A stretch of DNA of 64,000 nucleotides from Chlorella sorokiniana (Eukaryota; Chlorophyta; Trebouxiophyceae; Chlorellales; Chlorellaceae). Position numbers and translations under genes: made by a program. This document shows, in pieces, positions 20,911 to 32,727 of the stretch. The notes under the pieces are model-generated. The model worked only from the letters and a program-made list of their open reading frames with translations, was not told the origin of the DNA and made no database searches. Position 1 is the stretch's first letter. Each line of letters starts with the position of its first letter. Location: contig CP084620.1 of NCBI GenBank assembly GCA_025917655.1, forward strand, positions 3,100,001-3,164,000, in the 5' to 3' direction.

Positions 20911-23900
20911 TCAGCTAGCCGCCTCCGCCTGCAGCCGTTGCAGCACCTCCGTGGCGCTGGGCCGTTGCTGCGGGTCAGTCGCTATGCACGCCTCAACGAG
21001 CTCCAGCGCTGTCTGCACAGAGATGGATCAGGTTGATGGATCACTTGAAGAAGGGCACGAAGACAGCCGCTCTGTGCGTTATTGCAGCACAGCACCTTCA
21101 TTCGCAGGTCAATGCAAACAAACTGCATGAAGCGTGATCATCTGATCCAGCCTACCTGCGAGCACTCGTCCGGCGGACGTGGCAGGCGCCAGTCGCTGCG
21201 CTTGAGCACCGCACGCCCCGTGGTGAGCTCGATCAGCAGAATCCCCAGGCTGTACACGTCAGCCGCCAGCGTGCACCGCTGGCCCAGCAACTGCTCAGGA
21301 GCGGCGTGAGTCAGGCAGAAGGCGCCTGCAGACAGGGCTCCACCGCCCACGAAACGCGCCACCCCCAGGTCGCCTATGAAGGCGTTGCAGCACTCATCCA
21401 GCAGCACGTTGCTGCAGGAAAAAGGGCGTTGCAAGGATGTGCCATCAGCGTTGAAGAGAGGCAGATGGCAGAGCAGCAAGGGGCTCAGATACCGGCAGGC
21501 AGCACGAACACGAGAGGGCTGGGCCTTGCGCCCATCCTTCGGCTCAGCGCAAGGGGCAGCCGCGCGCCTGCTGCTCAGGTCTCCGTGCATGACGGAGCGG
21601 GCGTGAAGGAAGGCGAGGGCGGAGGCCAGCTGGGTGGCGGCGGTCAGGCCCCTGCGGGGGAGGGGCAGGCTGGGGGTTGCTGCTTCAAACGCTTGCGCCA
21701 AGGGCGCAGGGCTCACGAGGAACACCGACTATCAGCATCAACCCGCGAGCAGCAGCCGCAGGCTTCGCACAGAGGCTGATGACCGCATTCCGGTAGATCG
21801 ACCGACAGAAATGGATGCTGCATGATTCGCCGGCAGCTGCGCATGCCAGGCTGCAACAGCCCGCGGCCACGCGCCTGCGCCACCAGCCAAACTCCTGCCG
21901 CCGCTCAGCGTGCAACAGCGCCGACCGCAGGCTGCCGCCCCTCATCAGCTGCATTGCCAGCAGCAGCGCGCCTCCCTGCCAGTCCCTCAAGTGGGGAGCA
22001 GGAACGGTGCGCTTGGGGAAGAAAGCACAGGCAGGCCTGCTGCCGTCCGCAAAGCGCTCCCCAACATCACCCATGAAAGAAACTCGGCGGCGGTCGTCAC
22101 CTGCACTGCCACCCCAAGCAGCGGCACCACGTGCTGGTGGGAGCACTGCCGCAGCATGGCAGCTTCCCGCCAGATGCCGCCCGAGTCGGTGCCAGCGTCC
22201 AGCTCAAACGCCTGGGGTGGTGCGTGGATGCCATGGGTGGGTGGGGAGGGCGCACTTCGCGACAAGATGGACAGGTCTGCTCCTGCTCTTGCAGCTCATC
22301 ACAGCATCACCACAGATGCATGAGGCTCCCAAGAAAGTGGCCCCCACAGCTCTTTCAATCGAGCAAGGCAAGCCCAGCCCACCTTCACCGCCACGTGCGT
22401 CCCCCCAGCCGTCCCAGGTAGACCACGGCGTAGGCCCCCGCTCCCAGCTCAACCAGCTGCCCGTCGGGGCCAACCACCAGCTGCAGCCAGGAAGGATTGT
22501 GAAAGGCGGCTGGGCCCCCAAATATGGCACTCCGGGTGATCAATCAGCTGGATGAGGGCGTGGGTGGCGAGGGTGGGCCGGCGCGCGGGTCGCGCTGCCA
22601 GCTGGCCATCTTGCCACCGGCGGGGCCCAGCGGCGAGTGCTGCTCAAACCGCAAGGCAGCTGGGTAGGGCAAACCCATGCAGGTGCTGAACGGGTGTGGA
22701 GCCGCGCTCGCGGCGCATGCCGCCCTCATCATCCGCCCCTGCCCGCTCACCTGCAACGCCTCTGGGTGCAGCTGCAGCGACAGGCTGTCCAGGCCCCAGG
22801 GCCTGGGAGTCGCCACATCGCCTCCGCCCGCCGCCACAGCGAGACGGCGGGGGCCTCGAGGGTGGGGCGCCTTGTCGCCCTCAGCCTGTGACGGGGCTGC
22901 CAAGCCCGGCGGAAGCAGCGCCCCTGCGTGGCTGCTGGGCAGGCCGCTGTCGGCGCCATGCAGCTGATGGGTGAGCCCGCTTGGCAGCCTCCGCACCGAC
23001 AGCATCTCTATGCCGCCGCCGCCGCTGCTGCTGTCAGGACTGCCAGCCAGCGGCCTGAGCAGCGCTGCAAGCTGCGCGCGACGAGCGGCCGGTACTGAAG
23101 CGCCCCGCCGCCCCTGCGGCAGCCGCCCTTGCTGCCCACCCAGCAGCAGCGGCCGCCGCTCGCTGCCGGCACGGCTCTGCCGCGCGCCGCGCCGCAGCAT
23201 TAGCGTGGCGGCTACGGCGGCGGCGGCGGCAACCAGCAGGACGCCAAGGCCAGCTGCAAGGCGAGGGCGGGCGTGCGGAGCTCCAGCGCCGCCGCCGCCT
23301 GTCAACCCTGGCAGCTCTTGGGGCATGGTGGCCGTCCCGGGCTCCCAATACATCACCTCCAGCTGAGGCATGCTGGCGTTGGCGCAGCGCGGCAGCTTGC
23401 CGCTCAGCTGAGTGTCGGCGATCCAGCTGCAGCGGCGAGGAGGCGCCGGCGAGGAGCGGGCGGCAGTGCCTGCCGTCAGCAGCAGGGCAGCAGCAGATGG
23501 CTCGGCCCCTGAACAGGCCTGCGCCCCCTGCTCCGCCAGACTGCCCCCTCCACCTCCAGAACAGCCGTTTGCCGGCCGCCGCAAACGGCATGCACAGGCA
23601 CATACAGGCGCCGCTCACAGTCGCGTCAGGTGCTGTGCAAACGGCGCCTGGCACCACTCGGCCGGTATGCTGCCCTGCACCCCGGTGCTCCATACCTCCC
23701 TTTACGTGGAAGAACAGGGGGGGGACCGCGGAGGCGCAGGGGGTGAAGGAGCCAGCACATAGGGATGCGGACAGGAGCATGAGAGCGTGAGGCTGGCAGC
23801 GAGCAAGGCGCACTGCAGTGGGGGAGCCCTGGGCGCCAGCAGACGGCCAGGCCCCGGCGCCACCCGTCGCGGCGGCGGCGGGCAGCAGGCGGGCGCTGCG

Positions 23901-26270
23901 CACGCCACGCTGCGCCTCACAGCTGCTGCAGATGGGGCCATGCCAGCTGCGCCGGCAGCGTGCCCGTCAGCCCTGGGTTCCCGCCCAGCAGCAGCATGGC
24001 GAGGCTCTGCAGGGCCCCGCTTCCAGCCAGGCGGGCGGGAAGGCGGGGCCGGTGAGCGCATTGCGCGTGACAGACAGGATGGCGGCCTGCAGCCGCGGCG
24101 GGGGAGAGTGGGGAGGGCGCTTGCATTGTCAGCGCGGGCGGGCTGGAAGGGGAAGACCAGCAGCCACGGCGCACAATGCACTTGAGGGGAGCGAAGCGGC
24201 GGCAGCGGCCGCACCCGAGACGCCGCCCACTGCTCCGGCAGCGCCCCGCTGAAGCAGTTGCCACCCAGCTGCGACGGGGGGCAGGTGCGCGTGCGCGCGT
24301 CAGGGGAACGGCACGGTTGGGCGCGAGGGCTGCCTGCAGGCAGCGCTGCCATGCCTGGCCCCCACCAGGCGGCTGCCCCTGGGAGGCGCCGCTCTGCTGC
24401 GCGACGCGCCACCCCGCTGCGCTTCCAGCCCACCTCCACCGTCTCCGGTGCGGGCACGCGACGGAAGAGATCCGCAGGCAGAGCACCGCTAAGCCCGCAC
24501 CCTATCAGGTTCCTGCGCGACAGACAGGGAGCAGGTGTGCGCGTGGAGACGACAAAGAGTGACCCTGTAGCTGGCCGAGCGGAAAGAAAGCGGTCAGAGC
24601 GGCCCCGTTACGGCAGAAACCCAAGCCCGCAGCCAGCTGCGAGGGTCCTGAGGCACACCCTGTGCCCCCCAACGCTGATGCTCACAGGTGCAGCAGGGCT
24701 GGGAAAGCGCCGGGCGCGAGCCAGGAGGGCGGCAGCCCGCCGCCCAGCTGCAGCCCCACAAGCCGCATCGACTGCAGCGCCGGGAAGCCGGCCGCCCAGC
24801 CTGGGGGAGCCCCGCAGCTGCTGCTGGGCTGACTCCTCCATTCGCTTCTGCTCCTCCCGTTGCTCCTGCTGCTGCCGCCCTGGTGGCGGCTGCGGCGGCT
24901 GCTCCTGCTCGTCCCCTCCCCCGCTTGTGAGTAATAACTGTGTTGCTCCTCATGTCCCGGGCTTCCACCCTCCTCCCGCTGAGCGCCGACAGGCGCCGCT
25001 GCCGCCGCTGTCCGCCCGGCTGGCAGGCCGCGGCAGTTGTGCCACTGCGCCGCAGTCCCCTCCACCCGGAGCTCGGTCAGGTGGCGGAAGCCGGCGGCCC
25101 ACTCGGGCGGCAAGCCCCCTGCACCTGCAGCTGCAAGTTCAGCCAGCCCAGGCCGGGCAGCGTGGCGGGGCGGCGCCCCCAGCTGGGCGGCAGAGTGGTG
25201 ACGAGGGATTCCAAATTCAGAGTGAGGTCGGTCAGGGCTGGCAGCAACCCAGGCTGAAGGTCGGGCAGGGCGCCCCCTGTTAGAGCCGGCGCCACCAGCA
25301 GCAGCCTGCATGCACGCGGTGGGGGCGGGTACAGATGCGAGGGTGTGTCTGTCGGGGCGGATGGGCGGAAGTTGCAGAGGGGGTTCGGGTGGAGTGGAGG
25401 GGTGGGCGGGTGGAGTGCGGGTGTGGGTGGGGCGAGAAACGCTCCATTCAATCATGCAGCTTGCCCTCCGTCAAAAGCGGATCCCCCAAGGCCCCAAAGC
25501 AAAGGAGCTCAGGCCCGCGCCGCCGCTCACCGCTGCAGGCGCGGGAACGCCCGGCTGCCACCACTCGGTTGGCAGGCCGGAGGGAAGCACGCGCAGCATG
25601 GGCAGCTCCAGAATGAGCCGCTCCAGGGACGGCAGCCTCGCCAGCTCAGGCAGCAGAGGGCTGTCCGGCGGCGCGTGCCCGGGACCCACGCCAACGTACT
25701 CGTCGTCTGTGGCACGGATGGCCATCACAGCACTGTGGGGCGGTACGAGGGAGGAGAAATGCGTGGGAGAGGAAAGGGACGCAGGAGCGGCGAGCCCGGC
25801 TGAGCGCGCAGCTGCCCCTCGCCGCTCGCAGGGCGTCAACGTGCAGCACCCAACGTGCAGCGTGCCTGTCCTGTCCCCCCCCCCCCCCTTGTGCCTCACA
25901 TCTCCACGACACGGCCGCTGGAATCGCACTCGATGCCGTCCCAGAGGCAGTGGGGTACCTGGGAGTCGGGCGCCAGCCGGAGACGTGCTGCGTGTGCAAG
26001 AGCTCCGGGTCAGGCTGCGTGGCCCGCAGGCGCAGCATGATGGCGGCCTCCTCTTGCGGTGATGCTGCGCACATGACAGAAGAGGTCAGGTCAGGCTTGT
26101 GCAATTGTGAGGAGCCAGAGAATCGGGAAGGGAGTGCAGCCACGCCAGGCTGCGCAAGGGGCCAAGAAGGCGACGACGGCAGGCGGGTGCTCACCAAGAC
26201 TGCCGGCGGCGGCAGCTGCGAACGCCGCCGTGCCGGCCAGCAGCAGGAGCAGCGCGAACGGCCTCAGCAT
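20911..26270 (-). CDS. LRR receptor-like protein kinase D (non-RD, HGD)
   Basis: Exon 1 (26270-26195) encodes a clean signal peptide, MLRPFALLLLLAGTAAFAAA, and joins in phase to SPQEEAAIMLRLRATQPD. The LRR cap (HCLWDGIECDSSGRVVEM) is near 25920-25960. LRR exons follow, including 23910-24060 (LTGTLPAQLAWPHLQQL). One 676-base exon (23426-22751) carries the last LRR (LPRCANASMPQLEV), the membrane helix LAAGLGVLLVAAAAAVAATL and the juxtamembrane region. Kinase exons: 22383-22480 (GAGAYAVVYLG), 22101-22211, 21875-21975, 21568-21651 (SVMHGDLSS), 21156-21411 (GDLGVAR, APEQ, intact) and 20911-21012 (stop). The P-loop exon is 98 bases, one short, at the C run 22401-22406; another shift is needed in the LRR cap. 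Two introns have GC donors (21567 and 21874). Likely a plasma-membrane serine/threonine receptor kinase; ligand unknown. Confidence 0.83.
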
Positions 26271-27588
26271 CTATGGCATTCTGCCGCAATCCCTGCTGAT
26301 ATGCCTCAGGCTTACAGCCAGGGGGACTGGGTGGCCTGCTACTGCCACGCTGGTGGGTGCGGCGGGTGCGGCCGTGGAGAAGGCAGTGGTTGGCCGGTCA
26401 TCGTCCGTCCAGCGCCGTAACTGTATTTGTGCCGCATCAGGAGCGACATCTATCATGCGTGGCCTCGCCCCGGAAGCGGGGCGAGGTGGGGGCGTGAGGC
26501 CGTCGAAAAGGGGCGTATCGTGGTGAGGTTCAAGCTACATGCTTCAAGAATACAGCTGTATCACTCATACTGCCCGGCGCTACAAGACCGGCAGGGTGGC
26601 TACCAGGACGGGTGACGGTTCCGCGCTGTATTCCTGCCTCCCAGTTCGGCTTTCAGTCAGTCGACAGGTGCATTTATGAACAGAACGCGGAACTGGGCAG
26701 GCTTGCTAGCTCCCGGCATGCTGCAGCAGCACTCCCACCTGCCGCCCTGCACGACATGTCGCGACACATGGAGGCTAGCTGCACGTTACCCATGCAGGAC
26801 AGCGGTGACACGGAGCACCCGGCTCACTGACTACACTGATGCCTGGATGCACAACATGCTCCTGCAGATCAGCATCGGCGTGCCGGCCTGCAGCGCGCCG
26901 CCGTTACGCCGTCCTGCTGGGGGCTGGGCTCATTAGGGCTGCCAGGCGCCCACTGGTGCGCAGCCCGCCAGAATGAGGATTGCCCACCCCAGCACACACA
27001 CACACACCTGCACACACGCCACTTTGCCGGTATGTGACGGCATGTGCAGTTACAATGTGCCGCGTTGAAAGAATGGCTGCAAGCAGCAGGCCGTCAGGCC
27101 GTGAACGGCCCAGGTTGTTCACTGCGGGAACAAAAGGAGGCATGAATGAATCGGTGGCTGAAGGGTGGAGGGGGTAGAGAAACAAAAGGGGGACAGGCAG
27201 TGCCAAAAGGAATACAGGGGTTTGACGCGGGGACATGAGGGGTGGTTCAAACGCAGCCGGTGTGGGAAGAGTGCAGCACGGCGCGAGCGGGATCCAGTTC
27301 TGCAAAGGAGGGCTGAGAGTTTGGGCATCGCTAGGACAGGGCAGGTACGGGCCATGAAGCAGGCCTGCTTCCTGGCCCGGGGGAGCCAGGCTCAAGAGAA
27401 CCGGCGGAAGGCAGGGGAGGGATTGGGTGCAAATGCGGGGGGGCGGCGGGGGGTTCAAAGCAGCGCTTGCGGCCAGAAAGGGTATGAATGTTGCGTTGCA
27501 GGCAGAGTACAAAGCCTAATTCAGTGCCCATCACAGGGCAGCACAGCAGGAAAAGGAAGTGCTCAAGGGGTGGGGGCAAGGCGATCAA
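26271..27588. other. Intergenic, no gene recognised
   Basis: About 1.3 kb between the start of receptor kinase D and the end of the lipase gene. It contains a short CA-dinucleotide tract (about 26991-27008) and purine-rich sequence from 27140 on. Open frames on both strands show no protein-like features. It should hold the promoter of D and the lipase 3' untranslated region. Confidence 0.35.
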
Positions 27589-30500
27589 TCAAGGAGACCT
27601 GGCAGCATCCGCCAGGCAGGGAACTGAAGAAAGGCAGGCAATTGCTGCGCAGAACGGCCGTTTGGAAACAACACGCTGCTGCTGCTGCGCTACTGGCCGG
27701 CAGCGGGCGAGCCGCGAGGCTGCCACTCCCACCAGGCAGCGCCGCGCTGCTGCGCGCGCTGGGCATGCTGCGCGGTCCGCGCGGCACCCCGCGTCGTGCC
27801 CACCGCGGCCAGGGCCAGCGGCGCGGCGCGGGGGGCCCACCTCCGCCGCCGCGCGGATGTCCAGCGGCAGCGAGCGGGTGGCAAAGTCGGTTTGCAGGCG
27901 CAGCGAGAGGCGCGGCCCCAGCTGCAGGCTCTGCAGCAGCGGGCCGTCGGTGACCTGGGTCAGCAGCGTGTTCTGCGGTTGCAGCCAGGAGAACAACCGC
28001 GGTCAGAGCGCGGGCTGACAAGGAGGAGCAAGCCAAGAGGAGCCAAGCAGCGCAGCGCCAGCCCGGCAGCAGCGTCGGCACGAACACAAAATACACCCCG
28101 GAGCAGCTGCCGCCCGGCTGGGGCGAGGAAGGGCGCACAAGCACAGCACGGCACATCACCAGAAAGCGCGGCAGCACAGCCCACAGGCCAGCCACACCTG
28201 AGCCGCGCGCTGAGCGTCGCGCACCGCCCCGCGGGCAGCCGCACCCGCGCCAGCAGGTAGTCCCTGGAGCCGGCGGGCTGCAGCTGGCGCAGCAGGGCCA
28301 CCCAGCCGAGGGTGGCGGCCAGCCTGGAGCAAGGAGGGGCAGGGGGAGGGGGAGCAGGGAGGTTCAGGAAAACAAGTCACGGGAGGGCAGGAGGGCAAAG
28401 GACAGGGGACAACAGGGCCCAGCAAGCCGGGCGGAAGCAGCAACAGGCGGCAGCAGCCAGGCAAGAGCAGCGGGGCTCACCAGCTGGCAAACGCCGACAC
28501 CTGGCCCAACGCCGGCAGCGGCGGCCGCTCCAGCGGCGGCGGCAGCGCCGTGTGCGGCTGCTCCAGGATCGTCACCTCTGCCGCTGCCGCGGCGGCACCA
28601 GCAGCGCGGCCGCCGACTGCGCCGCCCGCGGCTGCTGCAGGGACGCCCTCCACCCAGGCACGTGTGACGTTCGACAGCCCCCGCCCCTCCACTCGGATGA
28701 GCAGCTCCAGCGGCGCCTCGGCGCGCTGCTGTCCCGCGGCGCGGGCCAACAGGCGACCCCAGAAGCTGCTGCGCCGGGCCACTGGTGGCGCCACGCTGGC
28801 ACCGTCGCCGGCTGCCGGCTGGGACGCCGGCTTTGCTGCAGTAGGAGCTTCTTCAATGGTCGCCACCGCCCTCAGCGGGAAGGCAGCGGGGGCAGCAGCT
28901 CCGAGACGGCGACGTCGCCAGGGCGGGGCAGGGAGGGCAGCGCCGGCAGCGAGCGCTGCAGGAGGCGGCCCCGCACGGCGCCTGCGGGAAGGGAGGGGCG
29001 CAGGGGAGGGAGGGCAGGGCGCGGTTGTTCAACCGCTGGACAGGCGTGGCAGAATGCAGAAAAAAGGCAGCTGTTGAGCTGGGAAGGAGGCTGCCCCATG
29101 ACGAGGAGTTGTGAGCGAGCGACGCTGGCGCCCAAGGCAAGTGGGCCGGCAGCGGCACAGCGGGCCCGCCTAGAGGAAACGTCAGCCCCGCCTAGCAGAA
29201 ACGTCAGCAAGCCAGGCTGTCAGCACGCAACACTGTGCTTCCAGCTGCACACACACCTTGGCAAATGGCCAGCAGGCGGCGGCGGTAGGTGGCCATGCGG
29301 TGGGACTCGAAGAGCGCGGCGCGGCGCCGCCGCCGCGCACCCTCGTCGCCGCCATCCGCCGCAGGCAGGGGCTGCCGCCCAGCGCCGCCGCCGCCGCCAC
29401 ATCCACGTTGTCGTCGTCATCCAGGCTGCCGCCGCCGCTGGTGCTGCCCATGCCTGCTGCCGTGCCTGCTGCATCAGCGGCATGTGCTGCCGACGCGGCG
29501 GAAGAGGTGGCGCGCACGGCAGCGGAAGCGGCAGAGGCGGCCGGCATGGCCGCCCATAGGGGCCAGGTGTGCGATGCGGCTCGTGACGGCGCCGCTGCTG
29601 ACGCTGCCGCAGGGGGCGGAGCCGGACGGCTCGTCCCAACGCTCGGTTGGGGGCTTGGCGGCGCTGACGGCGGTCGGGGTGATGTACAGCTGGCGGCCGA
29701 GCGGGACGTACTGCGGCGCCGCAGCGCTGAGCGGCGCCGCCACAAAGCGCGCTGCCGACCCCGCCCGCTCGACCACCGCTCGCACCGGCGGCGCCGCCGC
29801 TGCCAGCGCTGCGCTGCGCGCGCTGCTTGCGGCACGCAGCCAGTCCTGGCGGCCAGACCTGGCCGCTTCGCACCCCCCCGCGCTCGCTGGGGGCGGCGGC
29901 GGGCTCTCCTGGCGCAGCATGGCAGCGGCGACGGCGGCGGAGGTGGCGGCGGCCACGTCGACGTGCTGCCCCAGCACCGCCGCCGCAACCGCCGCCGACG
30001 TGGCGGCCGCCACGCCCGCGCGCGCCAGCCTGCCGCCGCCGCCGCCGCGGGTGGCCGGGGAAGCGTCGGGCTTGCCTGCCGGCTCCGCCGCTGCTCCGGC
30101 GAGTGCTGCCACAGCCTGGGGGCTGCTGCTGCGGGACAGGCCGCCGCTGCGCACGATGTTGCTCACACCGGGGCGGTGGCCGCCGCTGCCGCCGACGACG
30201 ACATCGCCGCCGCCCCGGCGACAGCTGGCGCTGCTTCTGGATCGGCCAGGTGGCCTGCGACGCGCTGCAGGCGCTGCTGCGCGGCAGCCACATCAGCGCC
30301 CCCTGCCTGGCCGGTTCCAACGGCCAAAGGCGCCGCTGCACCCGCAGCAGGCGCCGCTGCGTCGGCGGCCACGCCGCCCTCTGCCGCAGCGGCGGCTGGC
30401 GGGCGGCGGAAGGAGAGCAGCTTGGGGATGGGGTCGTCTGCGGGTTGGAAGGAAGAAGGGAGGCAGGCAGCGTCAGTCACAGGCAGGCAGGCGGAGGGGC

Positions 30501-32727
30501 AGGCTATACCTCGGCTTGTGCTTAAATCACTCAGCAGCAAAGAGCCGCCAACATTTGCAGCCGGCTGCCCAGCCAGCCACGGGTATGCAACGGCCAGCAC
30601 CCTTCCTGCCCAGGCCAGCCACGGCTGTGACCCCCGCCGCCCCCCCCACACACACACACACAACACACCCAAACACACACTGAGCCCCCACCTGGGCTCA
30701 AGTAGTTGCGGATGCGCCCCTCCCAGCCCGCCTCCTTGACCGTCGCCGCCAGCGCCTCGTTGCCCAGGGCGGGCGTGGCGAAGCCGTAGCACGCGACCGT
30801 GTGGTGCAGGGTGGGGGCAGGCGCTGCAGCAGGCGCACGGCGCAGAGCGAGGCCACCGCCCCGCCCAACGAGTGGCCGCACAAGACGAGGCGCTTCCCCC
30901 GAGCGCGCGCCTCGGCATACAGCGCCAGGATGGGCACGCTGCGCGCGCGGGCCAGGAAGCCGCGGTGCGCGGCGGGGCCGGGACGGGCGGTGGTACCGCC
31001 GGCGGCACCGCCCGCCAACTCGTCCGCAGAGGCGGTGCCGCTGGACAGCATGGCCGCATCCAGGACCACCTCCTCCTGCGCAGGGAAAGGGCAAGGACCA
31101 GGCCGGAGGCAGGCTGGTGGGGAGTGGAGCGCGCCGACATGGCCGCGTGGCCTCTTGCGCAGCCCACCCAGCCTGGCGCGGAAGCCATGCCGTCAGCCAC
31201 ACGTGCACGCTCCGCCACAAGCTTCCGGCGCACACGACCCCTCTCAAGCCACGCATTTAAGGGCGCGGCGCACTGGAAGGCGAGCAATACTCTGTTGTGC
31301 TTAAAAACGCAGTGGTGGAGGCGCCCTGCAGCGCACCTGGAACAGGTTGGCGTTGGTGGCCATGTCGCGGGCCAGCTTGGTGCCCATAAAGGAGACGTAG
31401 AGGGCGTCGGGCGACTCGCCCAGCAGGTACCTGCAGGCACGGAACAGCGGTACAAATTGCGGTACAGACGGCGATGCACGCCGGGCGCAGGACGCCCAGC
31501 GGGCAGCATGCTGCTGGCTGGCAATGTGAGCTTGGCCCCCAGTGGCGGCATGGTGCCAGAGGGGCCGCTGCAAAGCATCGCAAGCTCCGCGGCGGGCCGC
31601 ACCTGTGCTTCACATGCGGCGCTGCCCAGCTGACCGCCTGCAGCGTGACCAGCTGCGGCGGGAACTCTGCCTTGATGGCGTTGATGAACCCCACGGAAGC
31701 CTCGGTGGTGTGGTCCACGATCTGGCAGTACAAAGCGGTGCACCAGGGAGAAGGGGCAGAAACAGGTTGAGAGGTGGCAAGGCGGGGGATGCGGGGAGCT
31801 GGCGGCTGTTACCTGCTAACTAAGCCGAAAGGGGACCAGCCCCCTGCCCCCAAGTGCCCCCTTTGCCAGCATCCACCTCTCGCTTTCTCGGCCAGCACCC
31901 AGCTGCCTGCCCGTCGGCCAGCACCCACCTTGTACACGTGCTCGCTGAGCAGCACGCAGTTGAGCAGGTCTTGCAGCTCCGCCAGCCCCTCCACCTGCAG
32001 CTGCGCGCACGCGTCGGCCACGGCGGACGTGGCGCCCAGCTGGCGCTGCAGGCGGTCGTGCAGCGGCGCCAGCGGCCGCGCCGCCAGGTTGGCCGCCAGG
32101 TTGGCAGAGTGCGCGACGAGTGCCTTCCAAAGGAAACCCCAGTGCCGCGCGCTGCGGGGGAGGGAGAGAGGGGGGAGGGGGAGGCCAAGCGTTGGGTACG
32201 GCGACGGCGGTGGTCAGGAAAAATGGCGGGAAACGTGCTTGGAAAGTTGAAACCCTAGAGGGCTGACAGAGGACACGCAGGCTGGTTGCTGGCCAGCTGC
32301 AGCCTAAACAGCCGCATGAATATTGAACAGTGCAAGGCTTGCCGTTCCCAGCCCGGGCACGGATGCCGCCTGCGCTGGCGAAGCGTGCTGACGCATTCCG
32401 GAACAGCTGCCAGACGCCCCCAAACTCAGGGCCTTGCCTGCTGAGGATGGCTGCTACGCCCATTGCGCCTGGCAGGGCTGCCACCGCCTTGCTGCCGCCC
32501 TGCTCAAGCGAGGAAGGGGTGCCCTCGCCTTCTGCCGGGCAGCCGTCGCTTTTGGCGGCTGCTGCACGCGCGGCTCGCCGCCGGCGCCGCTGGCGCTGCT
32601 GCCGGCTGGAGGGGCGGCCACCTGACGGCGGCGCTTGCCGCCCTTGTCCCTGGCCTCCTGGCTGGGCCGGGGAGGCAGGGGGGCGCAGCCAGCCCAGCAG
32701 TTGCACCATGTTGAAATTATTCGGCAC
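27589..32727 (-). CDS. Class-3 (alpha/beta hydrolase) lipase, HIL1-like, probably plastid
   Basis: ATG at 32727 begins a Pro/Arg/Ser-rich N-terminus that could be a transit peptide. Conserved segments in order: LQDLLNCVLLSEHVYK (about 31930-32000), EASVGFINAIKAEFPPQLV (about 31650-31720), YLLGESPDALYVSFMGTKLA (about 31370-31430), AAHRGFLARARSVPILALY (about 30920-30980), RLVLCGHSLGGAVASL with the nucleophile elbow at 30876-30859, CYGFATPALGNEAL, and EDDPIPKLLSF. Further on, PLGRQLYITPTAV and FESHRMATYRRRLLAICQ match in order the C-terminal part of the plant HIL1-type lipase (chloroplast galactolipid lipase), as I remember it. Family known; substrate inferred. One base is missing in the G run 30813-30817, right after the GHSLGG exon segment. 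The C-terminus is uncertain: three frames end at 27690, 27589 or 27563 depending on one base in the run near 27833-27838. Confidence 0.78.

Noticed and set aside
1858-22480. Reading the four receptor kinases as pseudogenes because of frameshifts
   Set aside because: Single-base losses of the same kind occur in MinE, NOL, ABHD18, the GS-like gene and the channel, and all catalytic residues are kept. Assembly error is the simpler explanation, although real decay of one copy cannot be excluded.
26271-27588. Possible RNA gene or transposon in the 1.3-kb gap upstream of receptor kinase D
   Set aside because: No cloverleaf with a T-loop-like GGTTCGA, no terminal repeats and no target-site duplication could be found by eye.
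28312-30739. Plus-strand open frames of over 400 codons across the lipase
   Set aside because: Composition is Ala/Arg/Gly only, with no motifs, while the minus strand carries the ordered lipase segments. These are antisense shadows of GC-rich coding DNA.
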